The notes beneath the pieces are model-generated. The model did no database searches. It saw only the letters and a program-made list of their open reading frames with translations, and was not told the origin of the DNA. From G965216695 sp965216695 (lineage in GTDB: Bacteria > Pseudomonadota > Gammaproteobacteria > Pseudomonadales > Azotimanducaceae), in NCBI GenBank assembly GCA_965216695.1, contig OZ244212.1, positions 1,798,001-1,862,000 of the forward strand: DNA of 64,000 bases, written 5' to 3'. Every line of letters begins with the position of its first letter. Positions within the stretch are counted from its first letter, which is position 1. Both the position numbers and the translations under genes were made by a program. Below, one piece after another: positions 43,530 to 52,847 of the stretch.

Positions 43530-44689
43530 CTCGGCGCGAACGCACGCTCCAGATCCTCAATCAGATCATCGCCGGACTCGATTCCCACGCTCAGCCGTAT
43601 AAGCCCGTCGCCTATCCCGAGGCGCTCACGATTTTCCGCCGGAATGCTGGCGTGCGTCATGATCGCTGGGTGCTCGATCAGCGACTCCACCCCGCCCAGG
43701 CTCTCCGCCAACGTAAAGATCCGCACCCGCTCGAGGAAACGCGTGGCCGCGTCCAACCCACCACGAATCACGAACGACACCATGCCGCCATATCCGCTCA
43801 TTTGCCGGGATGCCAGCGCATGCTGCGGATGGTCGGCAAGCCCAGGGTAAATCACGCGCTCCACGTTCGCATGTCCCACCAGGTGTTCTGCAATGCGTTG
43901 CGCATTCCCTTCGTGCGCCTGCATCCGCACCGCCAGCGTTTTCAGGCTGCGCATACATAGAAACGCATCGAACGTACTCTGAATACCGCCGATGGAGTTA
44001 CTCAGAAACGCAAGCCGTTCGGCCAGCCCCTCGTTGTCGGTTACCACCACGCCGCCAACGATGTCGCTGTGGCCATTGATGTATTTGGTGCTGGAGTGCA
44101 GCACCAGGTCTGCACCCAGTTCCAGCGGACGCTGGAAGTACGGACTCATGAACGTGTTGTCGACCATCACCTGCACACCCTGAGCCCGCGCTTCGTCCGC
44201 CAGGGTCCGGATGTCCAGCAGTTTGAGCAGCGGATTGGTGGGCGTCTCTAACCACAGCATTTTCGTGTTGGGGGTAAGCGCTCCAGCGAGCCGCGACGAA
44301 TCGCTCAGGTCTACGTAGCTGAACTCGATACCGGCCGGCTTGAACACCTGTTCAAACAGGCGGAACGTGCCCCCGTACATATCGTCGCAGCACACCACGT
44401 GATCGCCGGGTTTCAGCAGGTGCATCACCGTGCTCGCGCCCACGCAGCCGGACGCAAACGCAAATCCAAACCGGGCACCCTCCAGATTGGCAACGCAGGT
44501 CTCGTATGCCCGCCGGGTCGGATTGTGCGTCCGCGTGTACTCATAACCTTTGTGCACGCCCGGCGAACTCTGTGCGTACGTGGACGACAGGAATAGTGGT
44601 GTGTTGATTGCCCCCGTGGTGGGGTCGGGTTCCTGACCCGCATGTATCGCGCGCGTCTCGAACCCGTAGCGGTTACCAGGCCACTCCAT
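43526..44689 (-). CDS. Cystathionine gamma-synthase/lyase-type PLP enzyme
   Basis: 387 residues, ATG 44689 with GGAGAC just upstream. Conserved segments: FETRAIHAGQEPDPTTGAIN at the start, GYEYTRTHNPTRRAYE, the PLP lysine in LHSSTKYINGHSD, and LAESLGGVESLIEHPAIMTH near the end. These define the trans-sulfuration family; the enzyme forms or splits cystathionine or sulfhydrylates O-acyl-homoserine. The sequence alone does not decide which. It overlaps the TIR gene by 4 bases, tail to tail. Confidence 0.93.
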   Translation of the reverse strand: MEWPGNRYGFETRAIHAGQEPDPTTGAINTPLFLSSTYAQSSPGVHKGYEYTRTHNPTRRAYETCVANLEGARFGFAFASGCVGASTVMHLLKPGDHVVCCDDMYGGTFRLFEQVFKPAGIEFSYVDLSDSSRLAGALTPNTKMLWLETPTNPLLKLLDIRTLADEARAQGVQVMVDNTFMSPYFQRPLELGADLVLHSSTKYINGHSDIVGGVVVTDNEGLAERLAFLSNSIGGIQSTFDAFLCMRSLKTLAVRMQAHEGNAQRIAEHLVGHANVERVIYPGLADHPQHALASRQMSGYGGMVSFVIRGGLDAATRFLERVRIFTLAESLGGVESLIEHPAIMTHASIPAENRERLGIGDGLIRLSVGIESGDDLIEDLERAFAPS

Positions 44690-44747
44690 GGGTTGTCTCC
44701 GGTCTGAACTCGACCGGCACCCTACCACCGGCGCCTGTTACGCGCAC

Positions 44748-44762
44748 AACAACATTGTTGTT
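44748..44762 (+). promoter_or_regulatory. Perfect dyad AACAAC-ATT-GTTGTT
   Basis: A 6-3-6 inverted repeat in the 105-base space between the divergent PLP-enzyme and SDR genes. It looks like a repressor operator but no regulator gene is adjacent. Confidence 0.35.
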
Positions 44763-44794
44763 TAGAATCGGGGCACAACAAAGAGGCCCGACGC

Positions 44795-45634
44795 ATGACC
44801 GACACCACTTTCGACCCGCTGGCCACGTTCGCGCCGGGTCTGTTCGAAGGCCGGGTGGCCCTGGTTACCGGCGGCGGTCGGGGGATTGGCCGGGAAATTG
44901 CGCTCGCGTTCGCCCGCCTGGGCGCCGACGTGTCGATTGCAAGTCGCAATCCCGCCAATCTGGAGCCGACCCGAGCCGAGATCGAATCCCTCGGGCGACG
45001 CACCACGATGCACACCACCAACATACGCAACCTCGACGACGTGCAGGCCATGGTGGACGGCACCCTCGAGTCACTCGGCAAGATCGACTTCCTGGTGAAC
45101 AACGCCGGCGGCCAGTTTCCGGCCCGCCCGCTCGACATCAGCGACAACGGGTGGCGCAGCGTGATCGATCTGAACCTGAACGGCACCTGGAACGTTACAT
45201 CGCGTGTCGGACGCCACATGCTGGAGCGTGGATTCGGCAGCATCGTAAACATCGTCCACATCTACTCCTTCAATCGCGGTGCACCGCATTTTCCGCACTC
45301 GGGCGCTGCGCGGGCGGGGGTCGTGAGTCTCACCAAGAGTCTCGCCTATCACTGGGCGCGGCGCGGCGTGACGGTAAACGCGCTCGCGCCGGGAACCATC
45401 GCCACCCAGGGGGTGCGTGAGGAGGAATTCGCGTACGCGGAGGTGGAGGACTACGAATCGGTAACGATCCGGGATGTGCCGAGCCACCGTCTTGGTCGCG
45501 CCGACGAAGTGGCGGCCGCGTGCGCATTTCTGTGCTCGCCCGCCGCGCGCTACATCAACGGAGCGGATCTGATCGCCGACGGCGGCTATTTTCTGGACAC
45601 CTGGACACCGATGCTGGACCCGGAGCCGCAGTAA
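44795..45634 (+). CDS. SDR-family oxidoreductase
   Basis: 279 residues. TGGGRGIG at about 26-33, NNAGGQFPARP at about 104 and a late GADLIADGGYFLDTW are clear SDR marks. The usual catalytic YxxxK is altered: the segment reads HFPHSGAARAGVVSLTKSL, with His in place of Tyr and no Lys four residues on, which resembles trans-2-enoyl-CoA reductase or other atypical members and raises doubt about dehydrogenase activity. AAGAGG precedes the ATG. Confidence 0.88.
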   Translation: MTDTTFDPLATFAPGLFEGRVALVTGGGRGIGREIALAFARLGADVSIASRNPANLEPTRAEIESLGRRTTMHTTNIRNLDDVQAMVDGTLESLGKIDFLVNNAGGQFPARPLDISDNGWRSVIDLNLNGTWNVTSRVGRHMLERGFGSIVNIVHIYSFNRGAPHFPHSGAARAGVVSLTKSLAYHWARRGVTVNALAPGTIATQGVREEEFAYAEVEDYESVTIRDVPSHRLGRADEVAAACAFLCSPAARYINGADLIADGGYFLDTWTPMLDPEPQ

Positions 45635-45690
45635 AACCGGCGCAGACGCGGTCCAACACTGTGCCAAATGGAGAGATAACGGAGACGACC

Positions 45691-46401
45691 ATGCCTACCC
45701 ATTCACTACGCAGCCGCTACCCGGTTTTGCCCACCGCGCTGCTCGCACTCGCCCTGTGCATTCCCCTCGGTGTGCTAACGATCCACAACGCACAGGCCGC
45801 AGGTGGCGGTGGCGGCGGCATGTCCGTTCCTCAGGTTTCCACGCCAAAGACGCCGGAACAGATTGCATCGGACCACTACCGGGCCGGCGAACGGCACAAT
45901 CGACGCGCGGCCAAGGCCGTGCGCAAAGCGGCCGACGCCGATTCGGACAAGCGGCGGGAGCGCCACACGAAGCGCGCACAGAAAGAGTTTGAAAAGGCCG
46001 TCGCGCGTTTTCAGCAGGTACTGAAGATCATGCCCACCAGCCATGAGGCCGCAAACGAGCTTGGGTTCGCGCTGCGCGGTACCGGCAACTACGAAGAGGC
46101 CCTGCGTGCCTACAATTACGCGCTGCAGGTGGACCCGAACTATCTGCCCGCAATCGAATACCGCGCGCAGGCGCTGATGCACCTGGGGCAGTTCGACCAG
46201 ACGAAGCAGGCCTATATGCGTCTGTTCAACGAAGACGCGGATTTGGCCGCGCAGCTGATGAACGCCATGACCGAATGGCAGGCCGCCAAATCAGCCAGCG
46301 CGATGAACGCCGATGAGCGTGCGTTTGCCGACTGGGTGAGCACGCGCAAGCAGCTGACGAGTTTCGCGAACGGATCATCCGGCACGGAGCGCGATTGGTA
46401 A
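45691..46401 (+). CDS. Exported TPR-repeat protein
   Basis: 236 residues. The signal peptide is LPTALLALALCIPLGVLTIHNAQA; a Gly-rich linker and a basic region follow (KAVRKAADADSDKRRERHTKRAQ), then at least two TPR units (HEAANELGFALRGTGNYEEA, NYLPAIEYRAQALMHLGQFD). It probably binds partners in the periplasm. GGAG precedes ATG 45691. Its end overlaps the start of the di-haem peroxidase gene by 7 bases, so the two are coupled. Confidence 0.82.
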   Translation: MPTHSLRSRYPVLPTALLALALCIPLGVLTIHNAQAAGGGGGGMSVPQVSTPKTPEQIASDHYRAGERHNRRAAKAVRKAADADSDKRRERHTKRAQKEFEKAVARFQQVLKIMPTSHEAANELGFALRGTGNYEEALRAYNYALQVDPNYLPAIEYRAQALMHLGQFDQTKQAYMRLFNEDADLAAQLMNAMTEWQAAKSASAMNADERAFADWVSTRKQLTSFANGSSGTERDW

Positions 46402-47294
46402 CCGCCCGACGCATAGGGTTAATCGCGGCAGCGGCCTGGCTGTACTGCCTGGTGTCCGGCGCTGCCGCGGCGACACAACATAACCCCTTGGTTGCGCTGG
46501 GCGAGCGCCTCTTTCACGACCAGCGGCTGTCGGTGACCGGGCGCTACGCCTGCGCCACGTGCCACGACCCGGACCGCGCCTTTACCGACGGCAGACCCCG
46601 TGCGCTGGGCGCTACCGGCGAGCTACTCCGCTTCAACACGCCAACACTCTGGAACGCTGGCGCGCTCGCGTCGTATGGATGGACCGATCAGGGCATTACC
46701 ACGCTGGAGCAACAACACGCACGGCCGCTGTTCGCCCGCTCGCCGTTGGAGATGGGCTTCTCGGGCGAGCAGCTTGTACGACTGAACGACGACCTAGAGC
46801 TGCGGCGCTTGAGCACACAGGCGTTCAGCCATTCCGGCGCGCCAGCGCAGGTGGGTGCACAGAAAGCGTCGGACCCAGAGATCGGCGAACTCACCCAAGA
46901 ACGCGTCATAGCCGCGATCGCCGCCTACGTGCGTACGCTGGCACGCCGCACCGCGTTCGATGCGTTCCTGTTCGAGGATCAGGCCGACGCACTCACGCCC
47001 GCAGAGCGACGCGGTCTCGGCCTGTTCGTATCGCCCACCCTAGCCTGTGCCGGCTGCCACGACGGACCGCTGGTGGGCGGCTTCCGCTTCGTGGACCGCC
47101 CCGGGTTGGGTCGGGCCCGCGTGCCCAGCCTGCGGGCCGTCACTGAAACTGCCCCCTACATGCACGACGGCGCGGTCGATACGCTGCCGGACGTAATCGA
47201 CGCGTACGCAACGGGCCGGTTTGCCGACGTAGCGCCGTTCAAACTCTCCGTAGAGGAGGAACACGACCTGATCGCGTTCCTGAAAACTCTATGA
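46395..47294 (+). CDS. Di-haem cytochrome c peroxidase-like protein
   Basis: 299 residues, TTG start inside the TPR gene end. A signal peptide (LIAAAAWLYCLVSGAAAA) is followed by two haem sites, CATCH near residue 55 and CAGCH near 217, and the peroxidase pattern LGERLFHDQRLS, FNTPTLWNAG and APYMHDGAVDTLPDVIDAY. This is the CcpA/MauG family; members reduce hydrogen peroxide or oxidise protein side chains. It is slightly shorter than classical CcpA. The coupled TPR protein may be its partner, which is inference. Confidence 0.9.
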   Translation: MVTARRIGLIAAAAWLYCLVSGAAAATQHNPLVALGERLFHDQRLSVTGRYACATCHDPDRAFTDGRPRALGATGELLRFNTPTLWNAGALASYGWTDQGITTLEQQHARPLFARSPLEMGFSGEQLVRLNDDLELRRLSTQAFSHSGAPAQVGAQKASDPEIGELTQERVIAAIAAYVRTLARRTAFDAFLFEDQADALTPAERRGLGLFVSPTLACAGCHDGPLVGGFRFVDRPGLGRARVPSLRAVTETAPYMHDGAVDTLPDVIDAYATGRFADVAPFKLSVEEEHDLIAFLKTL

Positions 47295-47361
47295 CGCGAG
47301 TGCATCCAAACACGGCGGTTCATGCATCCACGCTGTAAGGCCTTAAACCAGAGAAAAAACC

Positions 47362-47757
47362 ATGGAAGATATCGTCGCCCTGATGATCCCCATCGTCATG
47401 TTCATCGTGATCGGCGTAACCGTCGCGATTGCACTGCATTTGAAAGCCAGACAGCGCAAAGAGGCGCATGAAACCATTCGCGCAGCCATCGAGCACGGCA
47501 CCCCGCTTTCACCGGACGCCATCGCCCAGTTGACAGACGCGCGCCCCACCAATTCCGACCTGAGGAAAGGCGTCATCTCGATCATGATCGCCCTTGCAAT
47601 CGGCGTGTTTGCGTTTGCGGTGGGCGAGGACGAGGCCGAACGGCCGCTGCTCGGCATTGCGAGCTTTCCGTTTCTGATCGGGCTTGCCTACCTGGTGCTG
47701 TGGCGGTTCTCGCCCAACGACGACAGGTCCAGACCCACCGGCAATCCAACGATCTGA
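47362..47757 (+). CDS. DUF6249-type small membrane protein
   Basis: 131 residues with a helix at the start (DIVALMIPIVMFIVIGVTVAI), a linker with RQRKEAHETIRAAIEHGTPL, and two further helices (GVISIMIALAIGVFAFAV, LLGIASFPFLIGLAYLVLW). This is the pattern of DUF6249 proteins, which commonly neighbour ECF sigma factor genes, as here (sigma factor starts 9 bases downstream). Function unknown. Confidence 0.75.
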   Translation: MEDIVALMIPIVMFIVIGVTVAIALHLKARQRKEAHETIRAAIEHGTPLSPDAIAQLTDARPTNSDLRKGVISIMIALAIGVFAFAVGEDEAERPLLGIASFPFLIGLAYLVLWRFSPNDDRSRPTGNPTI

Positions 47758-47765
47758 ATCACGGC

Positions 47766-48359
47766 ATGAACCGATCGCGCCTCGCCCGGGCCAGCGACGC
47801 CGATCTGATCGCGGCGGCTCTGGCACGGCCGGATTCGGCCCCATTCGGTGAGCTGGTCCGGCGTTACCAGAGCGCGCTGCGTGGCTGGACCATTCGCCTT
47901 TGCCGAGATCCCGCATTGGCGGACGACATTGCGCAGAACACTTTCGTTCAGGCCTACGAGAAGCTCCAGCAAGCTCAGGACCCCGCACGTTTTCAGAGCT
48001 GGCTCTTCAGCATCGCTTACCGCGAATACCTGCAGCATCGGCGCAGAGACGCCCGTTACCGCGAGGTGCAGGACGCGTATCAGCGAGAATTCGACGACAC
48101 CGCCGCAGACAGCCCGGATACCGACGACCTGGAACGCATTCTGAACGCCCTCAGTGACGCGGAACGGGCAGTGTTCGAATTGCATTACCGCCTCGGCATG
48201 GCGCACGGCGAAATCGTCACAACGTTAGACATGCCGCTTGGAACCGTAAAATCACATCTGAAGCGCGGCAAGGATCGAATCCGGAAACATCTTGGCCTGG
48301 AAGGAACCGCCAACCCCTCACGTGCCGAATCGAACAAGGAGATACGCCATGTCTGCTGA
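47766..48359 (+). CDS. ECF-type RNA polymerase sigma factor
   Basis: 197 residues from ATG 47766. Region 2 is seen in LVRRYQSALRGWTIRLCRDPALADDIAQNTFVQAYE (several conserved stretches), with FQSWLFSIAYREYLQHRRRD, and region 4 in LSDAERAVFELHYRLGMAHG and MPLGTVKSHLKRGKDRIRKH. It redirects RNA polymerase under an unknown signal. The gene overlaps the small membrane-protein gene downstream by 11 bases, the usual sigma/anti-sigma order. Confidence 0.93.
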   Translation: MNRSRLARASDADLIAAALARPDSAPFGELVRRYQSALRGWTIRLCRDPALADDIAQNTFVQAYEKLQQAQDPARFQSWLFSIAYREYLQHRRRDARYREVQDAYQREFDDTAADSPDTDDLERILNALSDAERAVFELHYRLGMAHGEIVTTLDMPLGTVKSHLKRGKDRIRKHLGLEGTANPSRAESNKEIRHVC

Positions 48360-48708
48360 CCCCAACGATCCAGCGGACGACGCGATGGACCGGTTGCTAA
48401 CCGCAGCATTTCGCGGCGCCGAAGATCCCGTGCCAGATGATGCGTTCGTTCGCGATGTACTTACACGGGTGGAACGCAGACACCGCCGACGCCACCTGGT
48501 TCTCGGCGCTGCCGCCAGCGCAGGCGCGATTTTAGCGGTAGAGCCAGCCGCCGGCCTTGTGCAGTGTCTGGGTCAACAGTCGCTCACAAGCGTACTGTCC
48601 GTGCCGCTACCCGAGATTATTGCGGCATCGTCGGGCGCCGTGGCGGGACTAACGGTTGCGGCATGCGCACTGAGCGCCTGGTGGGCGAGCCTGCTGCTGA
48701 GCGAGTAG
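48349..48708 (+). CDS. Small putative anti-sigma factor
   Basis: 119 residues, ATG 48349 with AAGGAGA 6 bases upstream. A cytoplasmic acidic-to-basic N-terminal part (DPADDAMDRLLTAAF, RDVLTRVERRHRRRH) precedes two hydrophobic stretches (VLGAAASAGAILAVEPAAG, AASSGAVAGLTVAACALSAW). Size, topology and overlap with the sigma gene suggest it restrains that sigma factor at the membrane. No zinc motif is seen. Confidence 0.75.
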   Translation: MSADPNDPADDAMDRLLTAAFRGAEDPVPDDAFVRDVLTRVERRHRRRHLVLGAAASAGAILAVEPAAGLVQCLGQQSLTSVLSVPLPEIIAASSGAVAGLTVAACALSAWWASLLLSE

Positions 48709-48752
48709 TCTGCGTACACGCCGGGGCGGCGTCTCACGATCGGCCGGCAAGC

Positions 48753-48926
48753 CTAGATATTCAGGTGCATCAATCGGTCGGAATCTCCGAGCGTCTCCCC
48801 TGTATATGAGAATCCGATCTTCCGGAAGAAACGTCCGGCGTGATCGTTTTCGCGCAAGTGACTCGTAATGATACGGGTGACTGACGGTGGAACAGTTCGC
48901 AGTGTTTTGCAACTCACCACGCAGAT
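48753..48926 (-). pseudogene. GNAT acetyltransferase C-terminal remnant
   Basis: A 57-codon frame with no start, bounded upstream by a stop, reads TRIITSHLRENDHAGRFFRK then IGFSYTGETLGDSDRLMHLN, which is the last third of a GNAT (N-A-x-x-F-F-x-K-x-G-F core) with a natural stop. The N-terminal two thirds are missing. It lies in the 354 bases between the anti-sigma and the second TIR gene; nothing else is seen in that space. Confidence 0.72.
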
Positions 48927-49062
48927 TTATAGACTGCCACCCCCCGTTGATCTTACACCTACTATCTGATCAAGAACTATGGGGATTGGCTCTACGGGAC
49001 CAAATCCCATCGTCATTGATTTTCCCAAACTCCAGGGAGTAGTCTTTGTCCAAGGAGGACCA

Positions 49063-50883
49063 GTGGCCGATATCTTCGTATCGTATGCGTCAGCAGATCG
49101 AAACCGGATAAGCGTACTCGTCGAGCTACTCGAAGCCGAGGGATGGTCAGTGTGGTGGGACCGCGAACTCGTCGCAGGGGCTAGCTTCGAAGCGAAAATC
49201 CAGAGCGCACTTGACGAAGCAAAGTGCATTGTTGTGGCCTGGTCAAACAGTGCAATCGGATCAGCTTGGTGCCGCGACGAAGCTCAGGAAGGGCTCGATC
49301 GCGACATCCTCGTTCCCCTATGCATCGATGACGTGCGCCCGCCATTAGGATTTCGATCATCACAGACTGCTTCGCTTGCCGGTTGGCCAAACGAGCGTGC
49401 AGGTCTGGATAGGTTGCTACTGGGCATCCGCGAATGTGTGGGAACTGGCACGGTTCCGACTACCCCACACAACAACGCAACGAAGACAGCCATAGCGGTC
49501 ATACCGTTTAGGAATCTGAGCAACGACCCCGAGCAGGAGTTCTTCAGCGAGGGGATTGCCGAGGACATTCTCAACGAGTTGGCAAAGAGCACCAATCTCA
49601 CCGTACGGCCTTCGAGTTCGTCCTTCCTGTTCAAAGAGTCGAATCCGGACAGCCGTTCGATCGGCCGTCAGCTAAATGTCACCCACGTTTTGGAAGGCGC
49701 TGTTCGCAGAGCAGGAACACAGGTCCGAGTTACCGTTCGGTTGATCGATGTCGCCCACAATCAACCCATTTGGTCGGAGCGATATGACCATGAACTGGAT
49801 GACGTGTTCGCGGTTCAGGACACAATCGCAGGCGAGATATTCTCAGCGTTAAGCATGAAACTGGAGCTTCGACACACAGATCGAGACATTCCCGATCCAG
49901 AGGCATATGACTCGTTCTTGCGCGGACGCTTTCATTTCAACCGAGCGAACTACGCGGAGGCAGAAAGATGGTTCGCGACGGCGATTGAGGCCTCACCGAG
50001 TAATGCGGAGGCCTGGGCGATGCGCGGACAAGTAAACGCCTTCCTTTCCGCCAACGGCATCTTGCCAAACATCGGACCCAACCGCCAGCTACGTCAGACC
50101 TTCATCCAACAGTCGTTGTCAATAGATGAAAGCAATGTAACAGCGCTGGCCAATCGCGCTTTGATGGATACTCATTACGTCGCTCGAGATTATCAGGCCG
50201 CGCTGGATGAGCTGGCCGAATTGAGACGGCTACACCCGAACAACGAGATTGTGCTCATGTATCTCACGTTCGTTTTGTCTACTCTGGGGCAAGCCGACCT
50301 GGTACATCGCGTGACTCAAGAGTTGATCCGCTTGTCGCCGTTCTCCGCGAACGCGTGGATGGTTCGCGTATACTGGGGCGGGTTACTCTTTGGACCCGTA
50401 GAACAAGCCGTCGTCGATCTTTCCGAGATGGACAGGTTGGGCTTAGCCGTTCCATTGGTCACTGCAGAGGTAGCGCTAGCGAATGGCGATCGCCTGAATC
50501 TCACAGGACCCGAGGCGCCCGACGATTGGCCTCCTGAGTTCTTTGCGCTTGCGAGTGCAACCGAAGCCTACTCCCTGGGCAACTATGACCAAGCAGCAAA
50601 GACCATCGCGCCACTGAAGCGTACCACCGGCTATGTACAGCACTTCATCACGATGCGTGTCGCGCTGTTAGAACGAAATCTCGACCTCGCATTCACGCAT
50701 CTTCGCTCGGCTGTAGACGCAGCCGAGCAGTCCGCAATAGCCACCATCCATGGCTCAGTCCTTTTGCGCAGAATGTTCCCCGAGTTCTATTCCGATCCGA
50801 GATATGAACAATTGCTCCGGGACATCAGACTCGACACGACGTCGATAGCCGCAATAAGCATGCCCGAATTAGGGAACGTCTGA
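49063..50883 (+). CDS. TIR-domain TPR protein, no membrane helix
   Basis: 606 residues. The GTG at 49063 is chosen for the AAGGAGG 4 bases before it and because it starts the TIR domain directly (MADIFVSYASADRNRISVLV). The TIR has WWDRELVAGASFEAKI and SAWCRDEAQEGLDR with likely catalytic Glu73. Next is a FlgO/TolB-like domain (AVIPFRNLSNDPEQEFFSEG, THVLEGAVRRAGTQVRVTVR, WSERYDHELDDVFAVQD) and TPR repeats (FNRANYAEAERWFATAIE). No membrane helix is seen between TIR and sensor part, unlike the other two TIR proteins of the window. Confidence 0.88.
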   Translation: MADIFVSYASADRNRISVLVELLEAEGWSVWWDRELVAGASFEAKIQSALDEAKCIVVAWSNSAIGSAWCRDEAQEGLDRDILVPLCIDDVRPPLGFRSSQTASLAGWPNERAGLDRLLLGIRECVGTGTVPTTPHNNATKTAIAVIPFRNLSNDPEQEFFSEGIAEDILNELAKSTNLTVRPSSSSFLFKESNPDSRSIGRQLNVTHVLEGAVRRAGTQVRVTVRLIDVAHNQPIWSERYDHELDDVFAVQDTIAGEIFSALSMKLELRHTDRDIPDPEAYDSFLRGRFHFNRANYAEAERWFATAIEASPSNAEAWAMRGQVNAFLSANGILPNIGPNRQLRQTFIQQSLSIDESNVTALANRALMDTHYVARDYQAALDELAELRRLHPNNEIVLMYLTFVLSTLGQADLVHRVTQELIRLSPFSANAWMVRVYWGGLLFGPVEQAVVDLSEMDRLGLAVPLVTAEVALANGDRLNLTGPEAPDDWPPEFFALASATEAYSLGNYDQAAKTIAPLKRTTGYVQHFITMRVALLERNLDLAFTHLRSAVDAAEQSAIATIHGSVLLRRMFPEFYSDPRYEQLLRDIRLDTTSIAAISMPELGNV

Positions 50884-50920
50884 AGTATCGCGAAGTAGCT
50901 GTGCGTGCCACAAACGGAAC

Positions 50921-51286
50921 CTAAAGCTCTATTACGTAACCGTCGGGATCTCGGACATAGGCGTACGCGTGGCCTGGATGATGCTCACCTTTCTCAATCA
51001 GCGCGCCTCCGTGTGCTTCAACGACCTCGATCGCCTCATCCAGTTCTGTATCTACCCGGCGAAACCCGAAATGTGCGACACCAGCGCTTACACCCGCCCG
51101 ATCGCGCTCAGCTCCATCTTCGTTTAGCGTGATAAGGTCAGTTGTTCCGGGCGTATTGAGAAACACCATCTTCGGGCCGTCTCGAAACCGTTCTTCCAGA
51201 CCAAACGCTCCCTTGTAAAAGGCTAGCGAACGTTCGAGATCACGAACTACGAGGTGTATATGGGTCAATCCTTGGGTCTTTATCAT
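50921..51286 (-). CDS. VOC/glyoxalase-family protein
   Basis: 121 residues: a single VOC domain with THIHLVVRDLERSLAFYKGA at the N-terminus, then GVAHFGFRRVDTELDEAIE and a final HAYAYVRDPDGYVIEL with a metal-ligand Glu. Members include glyoxalases, fosfomycin-resistance enzymes and dioxygenases; the type here is unclear. ATG 51286 is preferred to a TTG two codons upstream. Confidence 0.88.
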   Translation of the reverse strand: MIKTQGLTHIHLVVRDLERSLAFYKGAFGLEERFRDGPKMVFLNTPGTTDLITLNEDGAERDRAGVSAGVAHFGFRRVDTELDEAIEVVEAHGGALIEKGEHHPGHAYAYVRDPDGYVIEL

Positions 51287-51427
51287 CGTCAAACACCTAT
51301 TGGTGTGTTAACGCGATTCTATACTGACATGCGGCGAGTGGGAGCAACAGGCGAGCTGTTGTCGGTTACCATTGGAATCTCGGTGATCGCTCGAGAGGCC
51401 TCTGGATATGCTTGCCACGCTAATACG

Positions 51428-51733
51428 ATGATTACTTGCTACATCGAATATCAAATCGATCCATACCAGGTGGATAGCTTCCGAAAATTTTGTGAGGCGT
51501 GGATACCGATCATTCAGAATCACGGCGGGACACACCACGGCTACTTCCTGCCAAAGGAAAGTGCGAGCGACATAGCACTCGGTCTGTTTTCATTCGAATC
51601 TCTTGCGGCTTATGAGCAGTATCGGCAGGCGTGTAGAAACGATCCAGACGCAAAGGCCGCGTCAAAAATCGCATCAGATACCAGATGCATTATCAGGATC
51701 AATCGTCAATTTCTGGAGCCAATGCTGCCCTAA
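51428..51733 (+). CDS. NIPSNAP-family protein
   Basis: 101 residues beginning MITCYIEYQIDPYQVDSFRK, with HGGTHHGYFLP, LGLFSFESLAAYEQYRQA and a C-terminal FLEPML. This is the NIPSNAP ferredoxin-like fold; the function is unknown. The ATG at 51428 starts the conserved domain. It stands divergent from the VOC gene. Confidence 0.85.
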   Translation: MITCYIEYQIDPYQVDSFRKFCEAWIPIIQNHGGTHHGYFLPKESASDIALGLFSFESLAAYEQYRQACRNDPDAKAASKIASDTRCIIRINRQFLEPMLP

Positions 51734-51821
51734 CGCCGCATTCGGCGAATCACAATCCCTCGATCCCGAAACACTTGAGTCGTCAGCATGGCAAAGAGAT
51801 TGTGCTAGCGAAACTCCCTGC

Positions 51822-52823
51822 TCAGGCCATGAGCACTTTCCGGTGAATGTCGAGCAGTTCAATGATTGTGTGTTCGGGCCTCCGCCCAAAACCGCACTCG
51901 GTAGCCACATCGTAGCCAGATATGTACTTATTGGCTGTGGCAATTCGCTCGCGAGTGCCTGCTTCACCGTCCGTGTGGTGTACTAAGCCCATCACCAACT
52001 CTGTAGATCCGATATGAAGGCTAGATAGAGATTCATAGTACCCATCATCGTTGCGGTCGCGCGGCACTGGAACATGGATGTAGTCAATATGACGCGGTGA
52101 GTCAGCACACAGAGAGTTAGCGAACTTCACACAGTTTCCAAGGTTAGTGGGTTCGATTACGTGTTTGTGGCCGGGATCTCCGTAGCACAGGTGAATGCCT
52201 GTGGTTACATGTTCAGGAATGTCGACCAACAGCTCTATCACGCGATCTATCGTGCCTTCGAACTTGTCTTCGTAGTGAAGTGGAAGGGCACCTGCATAGG
52301 CAATCACTTCTATGGCGACATCCCATTGAATAGCGAGTTCTTCGTGCGGGATGCCATTCAGAATCGCATCCAGCTCCTCTTTCATGATTGCAGTGTAAGC
52401 TCTTTCAATGCCGGCTCTGTCGGGGAGTGCCACAAAAGTGGAGATAACGGCAGTCGGAGTAGGAAGCGATACCTGAAACTCAGTACCAGGTGGGATTGTG
52501 CCATCCACTTTCAGCTTCTTAAATATCGAGTAGGACTTTAATGCTTCCTCCGCATAGCCAATTCGCTCGAAATGCAGACTCGACAAATTCACATCCGATC
52601 GCACTTGAAAGAGCATCTGCTCAGTGGGTCCGATGCCCGACTTCTCGAACGCGGGATGCCTGTCGAACACAGCTCCTTGCCATCCCACCCAGTTAGAGCG
52701 AACTCCGGATTCTCCATCTGGATAGCGTGGCGCGAGCGAACCAAGATGCTCGGACAAGGCGCGAAAAGCCGCTTCCGCGTCTAGTAACCCAAGACTTCCT
52801 ACAAGATGAACTTTTCCAGCCAT
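51822..52823 (-). CDS. Uncharacterised UROD/MetE-like barrel protein
   Basis: 333 residues from ATG 52823 with AAGGAG upstream. The sequence resembles the UROD/MetE superfamily of TIM barrels: VHLVGSLGLLD, FQVSLPTPTAVISTF, EELAIQWDVAIE, TGIHLCYGDPGHKH, HVPVPRD and ATECGFGRRP. The residues aligned with MetE zinc ligands are partly present (HLCYGD, ECGFG), so it could be a methyltransferase, but the substrate is unknown. It starts 25 bases after the RNHCP gene ends, same strand. Confidence 0.75.
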   Translation of the reverse strand: MAGKVHLVGSLGLLDAEAAFRALSEHLGSLAPRYPDGESGVRSNWVGWQGAVFDRHPAFEKSGIGPTEQMLFQVRSDVNLSSLHFERIGYAEEALKSYSIFKKLKVDGTIPPGTEFQVSLPTPTAVISTFVALPDRAGIERAYTAIMKEELDAILNGIPHEELAIQWDVAIEVIAYAGALPLHYEDKFEGTIDRVIELLVDIPEHVTTGIHLCYGDPGHKHVIEPTNLGNCVKFANSLCADSPRHIDYIHVPVPRDRNDDGYYESLSSLHIGSTELVMGLVHHTDGEAGTRERIATANKYISGYDVATECGFGRRPEHTIIELLDIHRKVLMA

Positions 52824-52847
52824 ATTGCTCCTTCTTCTGAGAGGCAA

